Source: an uncultured Pseudomonadales bacterium
Lineage (GTDB): Bacteria; Pseudomonadota; Gammaproteobacteria; Pseudomonadales; Azotimanducaceae
Assembly (NCBI GenBank): GCA_938036875.1
Contig: CALHVX010000073.1
Location: 1-64,000 of the forward strand
Length of the DNA stretch: 64,000 bases
Reading direction: 5' to 3'
This document shows, in pieces, positions 63,039-64,000 of this stretch. A program made the translations under genes and the position numbers. The notes beneath the pieces were generated by a model, which was given only the letters and a program-made list of their open reading frames with translations, did no database searches and had not been told where the DNA came from. Every line of letters begins with the position of its first letter. The stretch's first letter is position 1.

Positions 63039-63953
63039 ATGAAAATTGGAATAAATGGCACCGGATTGGTGCAAAAGGCCAGCACCGCCGCGGTACTGGA
63101 CCACGCCCAACAAGCCGCTCGTGATGGTTTTGCCAGTTACTGGCTCGCCGAGCATCCCACCGGTGGTTTTGATGCCTTAACCGTACTTGCTGCGGTGGGT
63201 CCCCAAGTGCCCGAAATGGAGTTTGGAACAGCCATCGTGCCCAGCATGCCACGTCACCCGATGATCCTAGCTGGGCAAGCTCAGACCGCGGTCAACCTTA
63301 TGCCCGGGAGGCTTACCCTGGGTATCGGTATGTCGCATGCCACCATGATGGCGCAACTGGGCATCCCCTTCGACAAGCCAATTCGTCACTTGCGTGAATA
63401 CTTAAGCATACTGATGCCGTTGCTGCGCGATGGTGCGGTGGATTACACCGGTGAAACCTTGTCTTGTAACGGCAAGTTTTTTCAATCGCCAACCAACCAA
63501 GTGCCGGTAGTGGTGGCGGCACTAGGGCCTCAAGCATTGGCGGTCACCGGCCGCCTGGCTGACGGTACCACCTTGGCTTGGGTTGGACCCAAGACCATTC
63601 GCGAGCATATCGTGCCGCGTATTAGCGAAGCAGCAAGCGCAGCCGGTCGCGAAAGCCCTCGTATCATTGCCACCTTGCCGGTTTGTGTCACGGAGCAACC
63701 TGATGTGGTACGCGCGGCTATTGGGAAAGGGTTGTCTATGTACGCCGAGCTGCCCTCTTACCAAGCCATGTTCGAACGCGAAGGCGTAGCGGGACCTGCT
63801 GAGCTTGCGGTTGTGGGCAGCGCAGCGGAGGTAGAGGATAGTGTTGCTAGCTTAAGGGAAGCTGGCGTGACGGACTTTGCTGCTTCTGAGTTTTATCTTA
63901 ATAGTGATGAGCGGGCGCAGACTCGGGAGTTTTTGAAGACGTTGGTGGCTTAG
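63039..63953 (+). CDS. LLM-class (luciferase-like) flavin/F420 oxidoreductase, TIGR03564-like
   Basis: A 304-residue TIM-barrel protein with Tyr-Trp-Leu-Ala-Glu-His-Pro-Thr-Gly-Gly (about 34-43), Gly-Thr-Ala-Ile-Val-Pro-Ser-Met-Pro-Arg-His-Pro (about 63-74) and Leu-Gly-Ile-Gly-Met-Ser-His (about 94-100). These are the cofactor-pocket positions of the luciferase-like family. The closest family annotation I recall is a TIGR03564-type F420-dependent group, but FMN is possible. The substrate is unknown. AGGATAAG precedes the ATG, and it is divergent from the hydratase gene. Confidence 0.85.
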   Translation: MKIGINGTGLVQKASTAAVLDHAQQAARDGFASYWLAEHPTGGFDALTVLAAVGPQVPEMEFGTAIVPSMPRHPMILAGQAQTAVNLMPGRLTLGIGMSHATMMAQLGIPFDKPIRHLREYLSILMPLLRDGAVDYTGETLSCNGKFFQSPTNQVPVVVAALGPQALAVTGRLADGTTLAWVGPKTIREHIVPRISEAASAAGRESPRIIATLPVCVTEQPDVVRAAIGKGLSMYAELPSYQAMFEREGVAGPAELAVVGSAAEVEDSVASLREAGVTDFAASEFYLNSDERAQTREFLKTLVA

Positions 63954-63965
63954 CTATTTTTTTGA

Positions 63966-64000
63966 TCAACTGATACGTCCCAAAAACTCATCGACATCAG
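63966..64000 (-). CDS. Possible C-terminal end of a minus-strand gene
   Basis: Reading back from the right edge, one minus-strand frame gives Asp-Val-Asp-Glu-Phe-Leu-Gly-Arg-Ile-Ser and then TGA. It looks like a normal protein end but is only 11 codons, so it is weak. Confidence 0.3.
   Translation of the reverse strand, partial: DVDEFLGRIS

Overview
The window reads as chromosome of an aerobic, heterotrophic, probably marine gammaproteobacterium. The evidence is gene content: a MetB and a CreA that closely match the enterobacterial families, a BtuB under a cobalamin riboswitch, sphingomonad-style TonB receptors, and many acyl-CoA dehydrogenases, TauD/PhyH/CmcJ-type dioxygenases, flavin monooxygenases, GSTs and paired DUF1501/DUF1800 exported proteins. 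I found no transposase, phage gene, CRISPR array, rRNA or tRNA. Genus cannot be fixed from the sequence.

Layout. 0-5 kb: LemA with a DUF3137-like membrane protein, a photolyase, an LLM flavin oxidoreductase and an epoxide hydrolase. 5-14 kb: a signalling island made of a hybrid histidine kinase, CreA, a four-gene receiver/kinase operon that begins with a catalytically degenerate kinase, then a Rab-like small GTPase facing a membrane protein and a coiled-coil protein. 14-20 kb: SDR, CmcJ-like oxygenase, two GSTs, a VOC protein, and an ArsR gene with a palindromic operator, a truncated ArsI remnant and a TVP38-type membrane protein. 19-25 kb: DUF1501/DUF1800 pair and a divergent helical-repeat exported protein. 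24-33 kb: PhyH, SnoaL, a nucleotide kinase-like ATPase, a ferric-reductase-like membrane protein, MBL-fold lipoprotein, M3 and M15 peptidases, a desaturase and gluconokinase. 32-40 kb: TonB receptor, an AhpD-like gene with an in-frame TGA, a flavin monooxygenase, a 7TMR-DISM hybrid kinase. 39-45 kb: TauD, two adjacent acyl-CoA dehydrogenases, SDR and lipoproteins. 44-50 kb: aminotransferase, SAM riboswitch and metB, FMN-binding glutamate-synthase-like protein, Bcp-type peroxiredoxin. 49-52 kb: a second degenerate-kinase/kinase pair paralogous to the one at 8-11 kb. 52-58 kb: amidohydrolase, acyl-CoA dehydrogenase with HMG-CoA lyase, azoreductase, Baeyer-Villiger monooxygenase. 58-64 kb: cobalamin riboswitch and btuB, an epimerase/HAD/rhomboid operon, a hydratase and a second LLM oxidoreductase.

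The two most interesting things are these. First, the gene at 35214-35762 (minus strand) is a single 182-residue AhpD/carboxymuconolactone-decarboxylase-like protein if its in-frame TGA is read as selenocysteine. The TGA falls exactly on the second cysteine of the CxxC motif, and a hairpin with the geometry of a bacterial SECIS element follows it. Second, two paralogous modules pair a REC-kinase with a partner that keeps the kinase phospho-His region but has lost the receiver aspartate and the ATP-binding boxes. One of them lies next to a small-GTPase / roadblock-like membrane protein / coiled-coil cassette, which suggests a phosphorelay coupled to a Ras-like switch.
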